A stretch of DNA of 64,000 nt from Asterella californica (Eukaryota; Streptophyta; Marchantiopsida; Marchantiales; Aytoniaceae): assembly GCA_036924285.1 (NCBI GenBank), contig JAYKYS010000023.1, positions 1,922,001 through 1,986,000 on the forward strand, in the 5' to 3' direction. Shown here piece by piece: positions 48,430 through 58,461 of this stretch. Both the position numbers and the translations under genes were made by a program. Under the pieces are notes generated by a model, which was given only the letters and a program-made list of their open reading frames with translations, did no database searches and was not told where the DNA came from. Position 1 is the stretch's first letter; the number at the start of each line of letters is the position of its first letter.

Positions 48430-49770
48430 GTAAATTATCTCTGGATATATCAAATTCGTAAAGATCATTCAAACTCCACTGCTGAGTCGAATAATTTTAG
48501 ATAAATTATTATCTAAAATTGTTAAACAAATTGTGATGGTGGGTTTTTTACATGCAGTAAATGATAACTATGACGTGATGTAATAAACATATCTGGACGT
48601 GAGTCGGAGAATGGATAATCTCTGTGAAACATTGAACACAAGGAAACTTGTAACATTGTGTTTCTGCATCATAGTTAGTCTGATCTTGTAATTCTTCACA
48701 TACTGTCGGCCACAGTCTGTAAACTTTTCCACATTCTAGATTTATGCAAGTAACCGGTGGAGACCACAACATATTTGGATTCCAAAAGTTCTGATACTCT
48801 CGGAACTTACTTCCATGTCAGAACTCATAGATCAATGATGATTCATAATCGACATCCTTTCTCATCCAATTGTTTCTTTGTCTCCAAAGTTTCAACATGT
48901 CGTGACATAATGTTCGACTTTGAAACAGCGGTTTCAAAATTGACCCTATGGGAATATAATCAAATTTGATCATATCAAAGATTGGACGACTACAACCTCG
49001 AACAGAGCACAAAGTAAGATTATCATCCGTCCGATTGTCACAAGCACATGAGGAGAAGATGATGTACCGTTACACATCTACCATCTTTCAAGTTTGACCA
49101 TCCCTAGTTGATCGTAAGTTTTCATTAACTTACGCCATGAAGATGGTGCACTCTCACCACTAGATCCTCCCACCCAAGAGTTCCCTGCAAGTGTTAACAT
49201 TCAGCCCATGACATGCTCTTGTAATCTGTTGGTGCTATTCGAGGAATATCTCTTGAGTAATCTGTAGATATTCCTGATATTCTTGAATCTTGCCTTCGTC
49301 CTATATCACCAAATAAGAGTTTCAATAACTTTGACTGTAATGCAATCAAAACTTTGTGAAAATCTAACAATGAAAAGATCTCTACTACTTTCTCTTGCAT
49401 TGCTTCATCAAACTCTACTGGAAGTACATTGAATAAGTCATCTACATTATTATGATGCCAACTCACTAAGATTTGGACAGCTCCTAACAGGGATGGCATC
49501 CTTGTTAGTACTGATAGGAGTCGATGGCTCATGAGCAGTATGCATATGTATCGGTTCTTTCTCTATCAATTCTATGAAATTAACTGATATATGTGTAGAT
49601 AATCTAGCTTTCCAAACAGCGATTCGATCGTGTCTATGATGAGATCGCTCGGTAATCCATTGACCGTTTTGACCACAAGAACTACAAAAGCAGAGAACCC
49701 GACGGAGACGAACTGCTACCCTATCAGATATGGCCGTTTTCTCTTGAGGTGGAACTATTGTGAACACACA
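48430..49770 (-). pseudogene. KDZ/TNP2-transposase-like N-terminal region, decayed
   Basis: On the minus strand the order is: a cysteine cluster CFCSSCGQNG with downstream RSHHRHDRI (49,690-49,620); LFNVLPVEFDEAMQEK and LLFGDIGRRQDS; then FDMIKFDYIPIGSILKPLF with MLKLWRQR (49,010-48,860); HGSKFRE and a FWNPNMLW..PPVTC...CGKVYRLWP segment (48,830-48,700) with a second cysteine cluster FPCVQCF; and NDLYEFDISRDNLHDVMHLLML (about 48,480-48,400). Such C-x-C..C, FxYIPI and HG.xFRE..xFW blocks recall CACTA TNP2 and KDZ-type transposases. The match is by eye only. Several stops and shifts are present. Confidence 0.5.
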
Positions 49771-50944
49771 ACATTCTGAATCGATTTTTTCTAATGAAAT
49801 CTTGCAGTGGACTCAGGAACTAAAGCAAAACCGGCCGGCAGTAAAGAACACTTGTATGGACAATGACATTCACACGACTACGATTACGAGTACCTTTGCA
49901 CTACTCAGACTCCATCATATGTCTCGTACGTATCAACGCTCAAGTTCTCTTCCCTTTTCTTTGCTGCCAGCATGAAAATCTGTTGCGCTACATCTCTTTC
50001 TTCCTTGCCAAGTCGTGTTGTACTCCCTCCACGAGGGAATCAGAGCCCAAACTCATCAATCAGAGATAGAAATGTGCAGCCAAGGGAAACAAGATCTAAT
50101 CGCTTTGGTAAATATCATCATATCCGTAAGAATCCGTCATATTCTGTCTAAGGCGATGTAAGAGAAGGAAGAGAAACCGGGGTAAGTAGTGAAAACCAAG
50201 CTCCAGAGAACAGAAGAGGAACTTAGCGATTCCGTCAGTCGTGGATACATCTTGGACATGTACACATGAGCGACTTCAAGATCCCTCTCTCCTGCAAATA
50301 GAATGAATATTTTGTGTTCACATGTTACGATCAACTCTCAAGATTAAATACGATCAACTCTCAAGTGGCTGAAGCCGTTCAAATAAAGAAAATGAAGAAG
50401 TAAAGATTACAACATGCTTAGATGCAACTCTATTCAAGATCTAAGTCGATATTCTCGAAATGAGACTATACTCTAGATCCTTTTGAGACCTTTGGTGATG
50501 TAAGGCAAGGAAGAGAAACCGAGGTGAAATAAGATAAGATGGGGCACAAAATGAGAAGCAATGGATAAGCTGCTGGGTTCGCTGATGCTTAGAGAGGAAA
50601 GCTACCATCTTGAGTGTAGCAAATGTCTCTCCTTCCATTTTGACTGGCTTTCAGTTAGTACCCTAAAGGACAAGGATATTAGTAAGATGATGTGTTTATG
50701 TGGAGTCCACGCGTGCGAAATTCCTTCTGCTAAAGAACAAGCTGATCAAACCTGACGCTCATGCTCTTGAGATTAGCACGATCGATGTCGATCTAACCAA
50801 CGAGAACCATTGGAGGCAAAGGCCCCATCCTTCCGCTGTGAATCGTCAAACGAGGTCCCATAGACTACTGATCATTAACTTCCAAGACAGGCTCTGCAGG
50901 TTGACGACATCAAGAAGAAACAGAAAGGTGGTCAAAACCTCATT
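49771..50944. other. Region without a recognised gene
   Basis: Short frames only. A GTAAG.(G)AAGGAAGAGAAACCG.GGT segment occurs near 50,147 and again near 50,500, a diverged direct repeat. No coding assignment. Confidence 0.4.
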
Positions 50945-51021
50945 ATGAAAGAGATCGGACATGATAAGAGTACTAAGAGCCTCGATCAGTCTATGCTGTA
51001 CACGAAGGCAAAAGAATTGAA

Positions 51022-51387
51022 AGCAAAGTCTGGCCCAGGCGCAGCACGAGCAGCGAGCAAACGAGAAGGTCTCTTCTCCTGTATAAACACGAGCAAGAAG
51101 TATGGGGGCAAAGAAAGGAGCGACTCCGCCAAAATCTCCCCCATCGAGCTTTCTCTTTGCGAACGTACCGAGGACAAGAAGGGTGATGTATGTATTAGTA
51201 AGGGGCCAAGCTATTGTATAAGATGAGTGGAAGTAATGAAAGCAAAGTCTGATCCAGGCGCAGCACGAGCAGCGAGCAAACGAGAAGGTCTCTTCTCCTG
51301 TACAAACACGAGCAAGAAGTATGGGGGCAAAGAAAGGAGCGGCTCCGCCAAAATCTCCCTCATCGAGCTTTCTCTTTGCGAACGTAA
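51022..51387. repeat. 218-bp direct repeat
   Basis: AGCAAAGTCTG starts at 51,022 and again at 51,240. The copies share GCAGCACGAGCAGCGAGCAA, GAGAAGGTCTCTTCTCCTGT and AAGTATGGGGGCAAAGAAAG. The second copy runs into the 66-bp array. Confidence 0.9.
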
Positions 51388-51610
51388 CGAGGGCAAGAAG
51401 AGCGACGGCTCCGCCAAAATCTCCCTCATCGAGCTTCCTCTTCGCGAAGATAACGAGGGCAAAATCTGCCTCATCAAGCTTCCTCTTCGTGAATGTAACG
51501 AGGGCAAGAAGAGTGGCGGCTCTGCCAAAATCTCCCTCATCGAGCTTCCTCTTCACGAATGTAACGAGGGCAAGAAGAGCGGCAGCTCCGCCATCGTCAA
51601 TATCGATCTT
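51386..51610. repeat. 66-bp tandem array with a 45-bp short unit
   Basis: AACGAGGGCAA occurs at 51,386, 51,452, 51,497 and 51,563, giving spacings of 66, 45 and 66. The short unit lacks 21 bases, so the reading frame is kept. Confidence 0.9.
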
Positions 51611-51649
51611 CCAGGGCACGAGCCTTACTATCTAGGAGACGCAGTCTAG

Positions 51650-52494
51650 TTCGCGTGTGCGCGGTTAGTTCCAGCAAGGTAGCCTTAGCTAAGCAGGACG
51701 TGGGTGATGCATCCAATCAGGGTAGCCGCTTAATTACATGGGATCTCGATGTGGAGGTTCGTTATTTTCTCTAAATGAAACTGTTGAAGTGAAATAATAT
51801 TCTATATTTATAATAAAGACTTTGAAAATAAAGTAAATCATAGTTTAACTTTAGAAGTCGATTCAAGTTACTTATACCTGAAATGCTAACTTAGAAACGT
51901 TTTAGTAGAAGTTATAGTTCAGAATCTATAAGTTAGCTATGACGTTAATAACTTACATTCACTTTTTCGAAGCTAACTTAAATTAAAGCTGAAACTGTCT
52001 GATGCTTCCTTAGTTATGTTCCAGTTAATCCTTCTATCATTTTCCTCTCGTGAATTGAACAACTTTTTGGCTATGTTCCGTAGGAACAAGCCATTGACAT
52101 CGATACCGAATTTATAAATCTGACTTCAATGAGGATAAAAAAGGAAGTTGAAGGTAGAAGGTGTTGCATTCAAACTAGATTGTTTTCTAAGCAGACAAGG
52201 ACAGTCAGTTATAAAGTCAATCCAAATCAAGTAAAGAAATTGAATTTAGTCACATGACTTTTCAACGTCAATAGCTGAGTTAAATTTGAATTTTATCCTA
52301 GTTCAATTGTGTTGTGGAATTTAAAGATTTGTTCGCTATCTTCATTTGATTCAAGTTTTGTTCTCATACTTAGTTCAAATACTACATCTTTTCAAAAGTA
52401 TTGCAGTGACATAGCTTCTGACATAAACTTCACCAGAAAGAGACCTGCTGGATTGGGAGACCGATGACCACGACCTCCTACAAAAAAAGAAGAG
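51650..52494. other. AT-rich region without a recognised gene
   Basis: It contains the inverted match to the 46.3-kb repeat (about 52,015-52,075). No ORF of interest. Confidence 0.5.
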
Positions 52495-53139
52495 ATGTTC
52501 AAATTATCTTTCTACAAAGCCGAAGAACATCACTTGTTCATGATGTACTGTTTACCATCAATTCTAGAAGAACTTGGATTTGATATTGATTCTTACTATG
52601 GTAAGATCGTATCTCTTTTAGATCAATGTCACGTCTCGAAAATATGGATGGACATTCTAGATGTTACAGAATGCTCGGCAACTTTGTCTAGCATGACGAG
52701 TACTCAGTGAAGAACACGATGGTCCGTATTCCAGAATTCTGGAACATATTCTTGGTAACTCACAAATCTCTTGTTTTTATTTCGTTTCACAAGCAATGAT
52801 ATGTAAAATCTCGATAAGTAAACGCATAGACTACTTAAGTATATTAGTATTCTACAGATAATTTAGAATCTTTGTTTTTGATTGTTCTTTTGTTTCTGAT
52901 TGACGCACTGTAACTTTTTTTATATCTCATAGATAATCGAGAATTTGCTGGGATATGCAAGGACAAACGAAGTCTTTGATGACATACTTCGGCATGGTCA
53001 TCATGATTATTTCTGGTGCTATGCATTTGAATGGATGGTTAGTGGATACAACGCTATTCCAACTAACAACAGGACGTCAGAGATGACTTACACCAAGTAC
53101 TTCTGTCGGCAGTTATTTACAATATATGACAGAGTTAAC
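52495..53139 (+). pseudogene. C-terminal part of a KDZ/TNP2-like transposase
   Basis: ORF 52,495-52,710 (KAEEHHLFMMYCLPSILEEL) is followed, after an AT-rich gap, by about 52,940-53,139 with FDDILRHGHHDYFWCYAFEW, then VSGYNAIPTNNRTSEMTYTK. In KDZ and TNP2 transposases a KA.EW..F..Y..P.IL segment is followed by G..Y.FW.F.FER.NG....TNNR..E, so both pieces fit one protein. The pattern is from memory and was not aligned. The frame is broken between the pieces (stop at 52,710) and cut at 53,139 by the next block. Confidence 0.6.
53121..53139. repeat. 19-bp direct repeat, left copy
   Basis: AATATATGACAGAGTTAAC here is identical to 54,966-54,984 and brackets the block 53,140-54,965. Confidence 0.95.
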
Positions 53140-53560
53140 ATAGGCACTTTATCTTCTTCGTTTGAACGCTTAGTGGAGAAGTTACAAGACTCGAAAGATG
53201 GAGAAAGCAAGCTAGACCCCAGCTTATGAGCTTTTGGCGCAATTTTGGATCTTCTCTTTCATAGCAGCAATGGATAGAGCTCCTTGTCAGCACTCCATAG
53301 GCACTTCGTCTACTTCATTTGGACGCCTAGTGGAGAAGTTACAAGACTCGAAAGATGGAGAAAGCAAGCTAAGCCCCAGCTTACAGACTTTTGGCACAAC
53401 TTCGGATCTTCTTTTTCATCGCATCGATGGGTAGAGCTCATTGTCAACTTTTCATAGACACCTTGTTTACTTCATTTAGATGTCTAGTGAAGAAGTTATG
53501 CGATTCGAAAGAAGGAAAAATCAAGCTAGGCCCTAGTTTATTTGCTGACTGGGTATTTGA
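53140..53560 (+). repeat. 157-bp tandem repeat array, right copy (inverted relative to 13.9 kb)
   Basis: TAGTGGAGAA (TAGTGAAGAA in the third unit) recurs at 53,171, 53,328 and 53,485, each 157 bp apart. The array starts inside a unit (CATAGGCACTTT), so it is truncated at the left junction. The following 70 bases (CGTTATATCAAAGACGCAAG, GGGTCTGCTTCATTATTCA) match the flank of the left array inverted. Confidence 0.9.
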
Positions 53561-54965
53561 AGCTTCATGCGTTATATCAAAGACGCAAGGGGTCTGCTTC
53601 ATTATTCAATGACAGAACTTCGTATGTACAGAGCATGTGATAAGCTTAAGGGCTAGCTTGTATCTGTGACCTGTCGGTGGACGGTTTGTCTTCCTGGGAA
53701 GGGCAAACCTTCTAGCTGTGATATGAGCTTGAAGGCTGTGTTCAATCTACTTAGGGAAGCGTTGAGCTTCAGGCTGTGGCTGGTTTACTCAAAGGATAGG
53801 CTTCAGGTCTCAAGGTAATACTGAAAAACACTCATATAAGTCTCTTGGCTCTTCTGATATATTCAGGAAGCAAAGTCCAAGCTTAACTAGCAATGAAAAG
53901 ATCAGATGGCGAACTTTGACACTCAAGATTGAGAAATATGTGAAGGTTCAGACTTCAGAACTCCTCCTACATGTTAATGAGGTCCTACTGGATACACATA
54001 CGAAGTTTCAGCTTCAGATCAATTCAGAGCACTAAGATATGAGTAGAAACTTTCTGAGTAGAGAAATAACGACAATTTCCGATACCCAGACAACTATTTC
54101 GACCTAGAACAGAGAATTGGCTCGATCACTTTGGAAAATTCTTACAGGATTTGCAGTACACAGCTTGCTGAACAATCTTGTGAAGTTGGGCCTCCTGATT
54201 CCACACAGAACTCCAGATCTCCCTCTCTGAAGTTGCTGTTCCATATTGAGAGCTTTTCGGACCCCCTCTACTTCAGCGGTCGCCCTGAATTACTCACTCA
54301 CTCAATTGACATGAAAATTTAGAGACAGTCGTAGCCCTACTGACAGTTAACACAACCACGAAGGTTTGAAGCGATTTCCTCAATTCTGCTGCAATTGATA
54401 CTCAAAACCCCAAAATCAAAAAAAGTGATGCAGATTTGGCACAATCCGAACTTCAATTGGGCATAACTCCTTGTTTATTGATCCAAATAGATCAAGAATT
54501 TCACTGATAGTGCTTGGCTCGACGAGCTCTATCTCCATGTGCTCTCAGATTTCGCAGTACCCTCACCAATTGCTCGAAATCCTCTTTAGAGCTCTGTTTC
54601 TAAGTTTAGAGTTACACAAAAGACAAAAATGAACCAATGAGAGTTCATAGCTCCATTTGGTTGTCCTTTTGTGCCTTAAACCATGTGGTAACTCAATTCA
54701 ACTCATAGGCTACCACGTCAAGTCCTCTAAAGCGTCAGCGTATAACCTAAACTACCTAGAACGACTCATAGCCTTGAAAGTAAACTAAAATCAGCTAAAA
54801 GCGTGCATGGGCAACACGTAGGTACAACCCATGAACTAAACCCTAACTACATGGCAATTCTAAGTCATGTACATTGAATATCATAGATAAGTACGAATTC
54901 ACTTGCACAAGCATACGAATGCTTGAACAAGATAAATAACATACTTCCAACTTACTAGGACCCCA
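53140..54965 (+). mobile_element. 1.83-kb inserted block bounded by 19-bp direct repeats
   Basis: The block begins with the truncated 157-bp array and continues through repeat-like DNA with no recognised ORF to 54,965. Both ends adjoin the identical 19-mer at 53,121 and 54,966. A long duplication with a truncated left end resembles target-primed (LINE-type) insertion, but there is no poly(A) at the right end. Filler DNA at a break repair is the main alternative. Confidence 0.5.
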
Positions 54966-54984
54966 AATATATGACAGAGTTAAC
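54966..54984. repeat. 19-bp direct repeat, right copy
   Basis: Identical to 53,121-53,139. The sequence after it (GCCATATGCAAG) may be the original continuation of the transposase fragment. Confidence 0.95.
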
Positions 54985-55114
54985 GCCATATGCAAGAGGT
55001 GTCAAACATAAGCATAAAAGACTAAGAACAGTACATAGTTAGCTTCTAAGACTACTAAACATCAAGTGTCGAAGTAGAAATAACATGCGCCAAGTAACGC
55101 GACAGCGGTGATAA

Positions 55115-55144
55115 GTGAATCATTTACTATGTCAAATGATTCAC
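55115..55144. repeat. Perfect 11-bp hairpin
   Basis: GTGAATCATTT at 55,115-55,125 pairs with AAATGATTCAC at 55,134-55,144 across an 8-nt loop. It sits at the very edge of the inverted copy of element C. Confidence 0.95.
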
Positions 55145-55147
55145 ATC

Positions 55148-56213
55148 ACGACAACGGTTCAAACAAATTTAACTTGACAGCATATGCATGTAAACGACAA
55201 GACACAACTTGAAGGACGTAATAGTAGTGGTGACTTGATTCAAAATATAACCTGAGTTTCAGAGAGACGGATGCTTATGAGCGCAAAACAAAACTAGAGA
55301 TTAAGTAGAAGAAACCAAGCACCACGACCTTATGAGCGCAAAACAATCAAAGCCCTATAACATTATCTAACATTCTCTTCCTCAAACGCGATGCGTATAT
55401 TTGTCTTGAAGGAGCTACGGACCATCTCATTCCAAGACAAATCAGCCACAAACACAATGTATGATTTCAGCAACCCATCATTGTCAACCAACAAGTCTAC
55501 GATGGTGCATATCACGATGCACCACTGTAATCTTAATGGAGATCCAAATGGATGTATTTTTCTTCTCTTTCCTTTCATCAATAAAGTAAGATATGATTCT
55601 GGTCTTTCTGCCCTTGCTCACCACCTTTGACAGAAGTTACGCATCTGATATTTTTTACATGAAAGACCGGATGAATCTTCATGTAAGATGAAAGTTCGAG
55701 TTGATATGCAACTGCTCTTACTATGTGAACGATGGAAAAAGGTCCGATGAAAAGAGGGTTGAATTTACAACTACCGACCAGCATAGTGTTGGTTGTGGAT
55801 AACCATACTTGATCACCAATCATGAACTCTTCATGTCGGTCCTGTCCATCCATATTGTCAATTCTAAGCAACTTGCAGTTTCACCTTGGCTTTTTCACTC
55901 CTTGCTGATTTCATGCAAGAAATTCGTTGACAACATCCACTTTTGTGTTGACTGACGATGAGATCCTAATTGTGTCAAGCTTGCTGGTGTGAGAGGATGT
56001 TATCCGTACATGAGATAAAAAGAGGTTTTATGAGTAGATGCATTGAGTGAGTTGTTATAGGTAAATTATACCAAAGGAAGTTAGGTGTCTTATTTCGCTT
56101 GCTCCTCTAGAGTAAATGCTCGTAACATATCCTCATTTGTTTGATTGGCTCTTCAGTTTATCCATCGATATGTGGATGATAGACAATAGACATGGCGAGT
56201 TTGGGTTTGAACA
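55148..56213 (-). pseudogene. Inverted partial copy of element C (C2): integrase end, chromodomain, LTR start
   Basis: On the minus strand 55,871-55,578 encodes GDQVWLSTTNTMLVGS, YQLELSSYMKIHPVFHVKNI and QGQKDQNHILLY, nearly identical to 42,409-42,708. Homology continues through the polypurine tract (55,373-55,386) into LTR sequence with the same GCGCTCATAAGG repeats, ending near 55,148. Upstream it continues to 56,213, where the sequence GGCGAGTTTGGGTTTGAACA, found at 42,085-42,066 in C, is broken by element D. C2 has fewer defects than C in this part. Confidence 0.85.
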
Positions 56214-56224
56214 GTAACGACCTA

Positions 56225-57126
56225 TGTTACACATAGGAAGTTTGTCTATTAGTAAGGTCTTTAGTTATAACTAAGTGTTGAGAATGTTTATTGGCTGCCA
56301 AAGTACTTTAAGGATGTATCAAGTTAGTCATGACTAGCTAAAAGTTAGTTATGGTTAAACTTAGCTGTACTTTTGGCAGAATTCAGATATTTGCTAAAGA
56401 GTGAGCACTACTATCTTGTCATCTTGTCTAAAAGGTAGAAAGGAGGTGGAAAGTATCCCTTATCTCCTTTTTGACTTGATATTAGTGGTTGGATTAAAGT
56501 TGTGGACTTTGTGGGCATTAAAAACAAGAAGAGATTCCACATGTTTCCTTTTTAGTGGATCCTAGTGTAGAGGGGGGTGGAAATTCGAGATTCCTTGAGA
56601 ATATTCTAGAATCCTTCTAGAAGTTGTTGACTTTGAAGGAATAAGCTCATGTGAAAAGATAAAAAGCCCATGTGATCAATGCTTTTATCTTAAGTAATAT
56701 CTTAGTAAAACCCGGTAAAAATAGTTACGGCTGAGTTATCGGAGGGTACCAAAGTAAAAACCTAGAATGTATAAATAGAGGAGTAGAGAAGAGCTCCTCA
56801 TCCTTGTTTTCACATTGTCGTAATGACAACTTGAGTAATATAGAGAGTGTGAGATATTTTTAGCATGTGAGAACTTGAGAGACGTCGTTAGAATGGAGGA
56901 TTTTAGTTGATGTGTTTAAGGAGATTTTTAGTTGATAAGTTTGTGGGTGTATGAATGAGTGAACTCAGCATTTTCCCTTCAAGTTCATGATGTGCTTCCA
57001 TCAAAGCCATCAGAGGTGACCCTTGAGTGAGAGACAGACCCGACATGTTGCAGATTCGTGGATGACGATCGTGGAGGTTGAGAGATCGGGGGGTAGTTGA
57101 TCGATAGGACCGCGGAGGGTTTACAT
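56225..57126 (+). repeat. 5' LTR of element D
   Basis: 902 bp from TGTTACACATAGG to GGTTTACA, with TG/CA ends. A primer binding site follows 4 bases later. The left side breaks the C2 copy, which confirms an insertion end. The LTR is AT-rich and similar in layout to the E6 LTR. The matching 3' LTR lies beyond the window. Confidence 0.8.
56770..56779 (+). promoter_or_regulatory. TATA box of element D LTR
   Basis: TATAAATAGA lies about 355 bases before the LTR end, with a purine-rich stretch following. The same box is present in the E6 LTR. Confidence 0.65.
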
Positions 57127-57130
57127 TTTT

Positions 57131-57148
57131 GGTTCCGTTGCCGGGACC
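57131..57148 (+). other. Primer binding site of element D, tRNA-Asp-like
   Basis: TGGTTCCGTTGCCGGGAC matches the complement of the 3' end of plant tRNA-Asp (TGGCGCCGTTGCCGGGGAC) except for CG to TT at positions 4-5 and one base near the end. tRNA-Asp priming is known for Athila-type elements. Confidence 0.75.
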
Positions 57149-57171
57149 TCACTTGAAGGGATCGTTGAACG

Positions 57172-57345
57172 ATGTTTAGAGTTCAGTTCTATATTCGACA
57201 AAAGGAGATTATGAGAGAGCACATGGAGAGAACGTTGGGAGGAGAGAGAGCTAACGCGATGTTAGCAACGTTAGAACCTTTCGTGTATCCCGTAGTGATA
57301 TATGACACGTTCGAAGTCATTCTTTACATCTTGTTCACTTAGAAA
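57172..57345 (+). other. Leader ORF of element D
   Basis: The first ATG after the primer site opens a 57-codon frame (MFRVQFYIRQKEI...). No motif is recognised; it could be gag start sequence or chance. Confidence 0.3.
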
Positions 57346-57435
57346 GGGTTTGAGGAGAGTTGAAAGAGGGTGCAACAAGAGTTGTAGAGAAAGGAGGAGA
57401 GAAAAGTTATTAGAGGAGATAAATTTGTGAGTTTA

Positions 57436-57850
57436 GAAATTCTGCTCTCTGGAAAATTTGTACAGTCTCTGTCAACTTTTCTGTGAATTTTATTTTCCTG
57501 TGAAACTTTCCAGTGTTTTAGATTGGCTGATAACCTATCTTAGACAAAAGAAATCATAGGAAAAGGTGGTCTAGAGAGGGAGCAATGAATTTTCAAAGTT
57601 GATGGGATCTATTCGTGAGAGTTGAGAAATTCTGTTATCTGAAAAAAATTTACAGTCATTGTCAGATTTTCTGTGAATTTTATTTTCCTGAGAAACTTTC
57701 CAATGTTTTAGAGTGGCTGATAAGCTATCCAGCACAAAAGAAATCATGAGAAGATGAGGTCTGAAGGGAGAGAAAGAATTTTTCAAAGTGGAGGGGGTTG
57801 ACAACCATGAGGGAAGTAAAAATATACAAATTTCAGTTCTCTGCAAATTT
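57436..57850 (+). repeat. 190-bp tandem repeats in the leader of element D
   Basis: GAAATTCTG starts at 57,436 and 57,626. Both units have GT.AGATTTTCTGTGAATTTTATTTTCCTG-type text and a CAAAAGAAATCAT segment. A third partial copy (CTCTGCAAATTTGTACAGTCATC) follows near 57,840. Confidence 0.8.
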
Positions 57851-57914
57851 GTACAGTCATCACCATCTCTTTTGATTAGGGAAGTTTCTGTTGAAACTTC
57901 ATGATTTAGTAGCT

Positions 57915-58323
57915 TGGAGGTTGAGCTACTGGAGACCACAAAAATCTTGGAGAGATCTCTTACCAACTAAGAGATATACGTTTCGGCATACAAGGAGGTC
58001 TTGAAGATACTTCATGGGGAATCCAGTTCGAATGGAAGAAGAGACGTTTAGGAGTTCGAACAGAGACGGAGAAGCCCGAGTTAAGTATAGATGAGTTACG
58101 AACCCGCATCTATAGCACTTGGGGTGCCCTCTTTATCCTATACGAAGAAGCTTCCGCGACCATTGGCACAGATTTGAAGAAAGCCGAGTTTAAAGCATCA
58201 TTCACTGTGGAGGCCACGAATGCTCCTGGTGAAGTAGAGTTGGATCCTTACAAGAGTGAGTTCAAGATGTCTGTTGTGATTAGTACAAACGATGGTGAGG
58301 AAGATCATATCTTCGATAGTTAA
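57915..58323 (+). other. Open frame without an early ATG in the element D leader
   Basis: About 135 codons open after a TGA near 57,920, containing ELSIDELRTRIYSTWGALFI and KMSVVISTNDGEEDHIFDS before a TAA. There is no in-frame ATG in its first 100 codons. It may be the first gag-like ORF missing its start, or it may be reached by splicing or readthrough. No homologue is recognised. Confidence 0.45.
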
Positions 58324-58461
58324 TTTTAGATTAGATTTTATTTTGTGTATAGCATGTATAATACACGATTTTCAATATAAAGCTCGGAAGAGTTAAGAAA
58401 GTGAGGTAGAATTATTTTCCTCTATGATATTTTGTCCACTTAATGGTTGAAAAGGTGCAAC

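Larger units (their letters stand above)
50945..51649 (+). other. Repeat-built open region, 22-residue repeats; coding strand uncertain
   Basis: On the plus strand one frame is open from 50,945 to 51,649 except for a TGA at 51,224. Its C-terminal half repeats NEGKKSGGSAKISLIELPLH-type units of 22 residues. The minus strand is also open for 257 codons (51,619-50,846), with KRKLDEGDFGGA-type repeats, and two further frames are open. Open frames on both strands follow from repeat lengths that are mostly multiples of three (66 and 45 bp), so openness alone proves nothing. No known domain was recognised. Confidence 0.4.
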
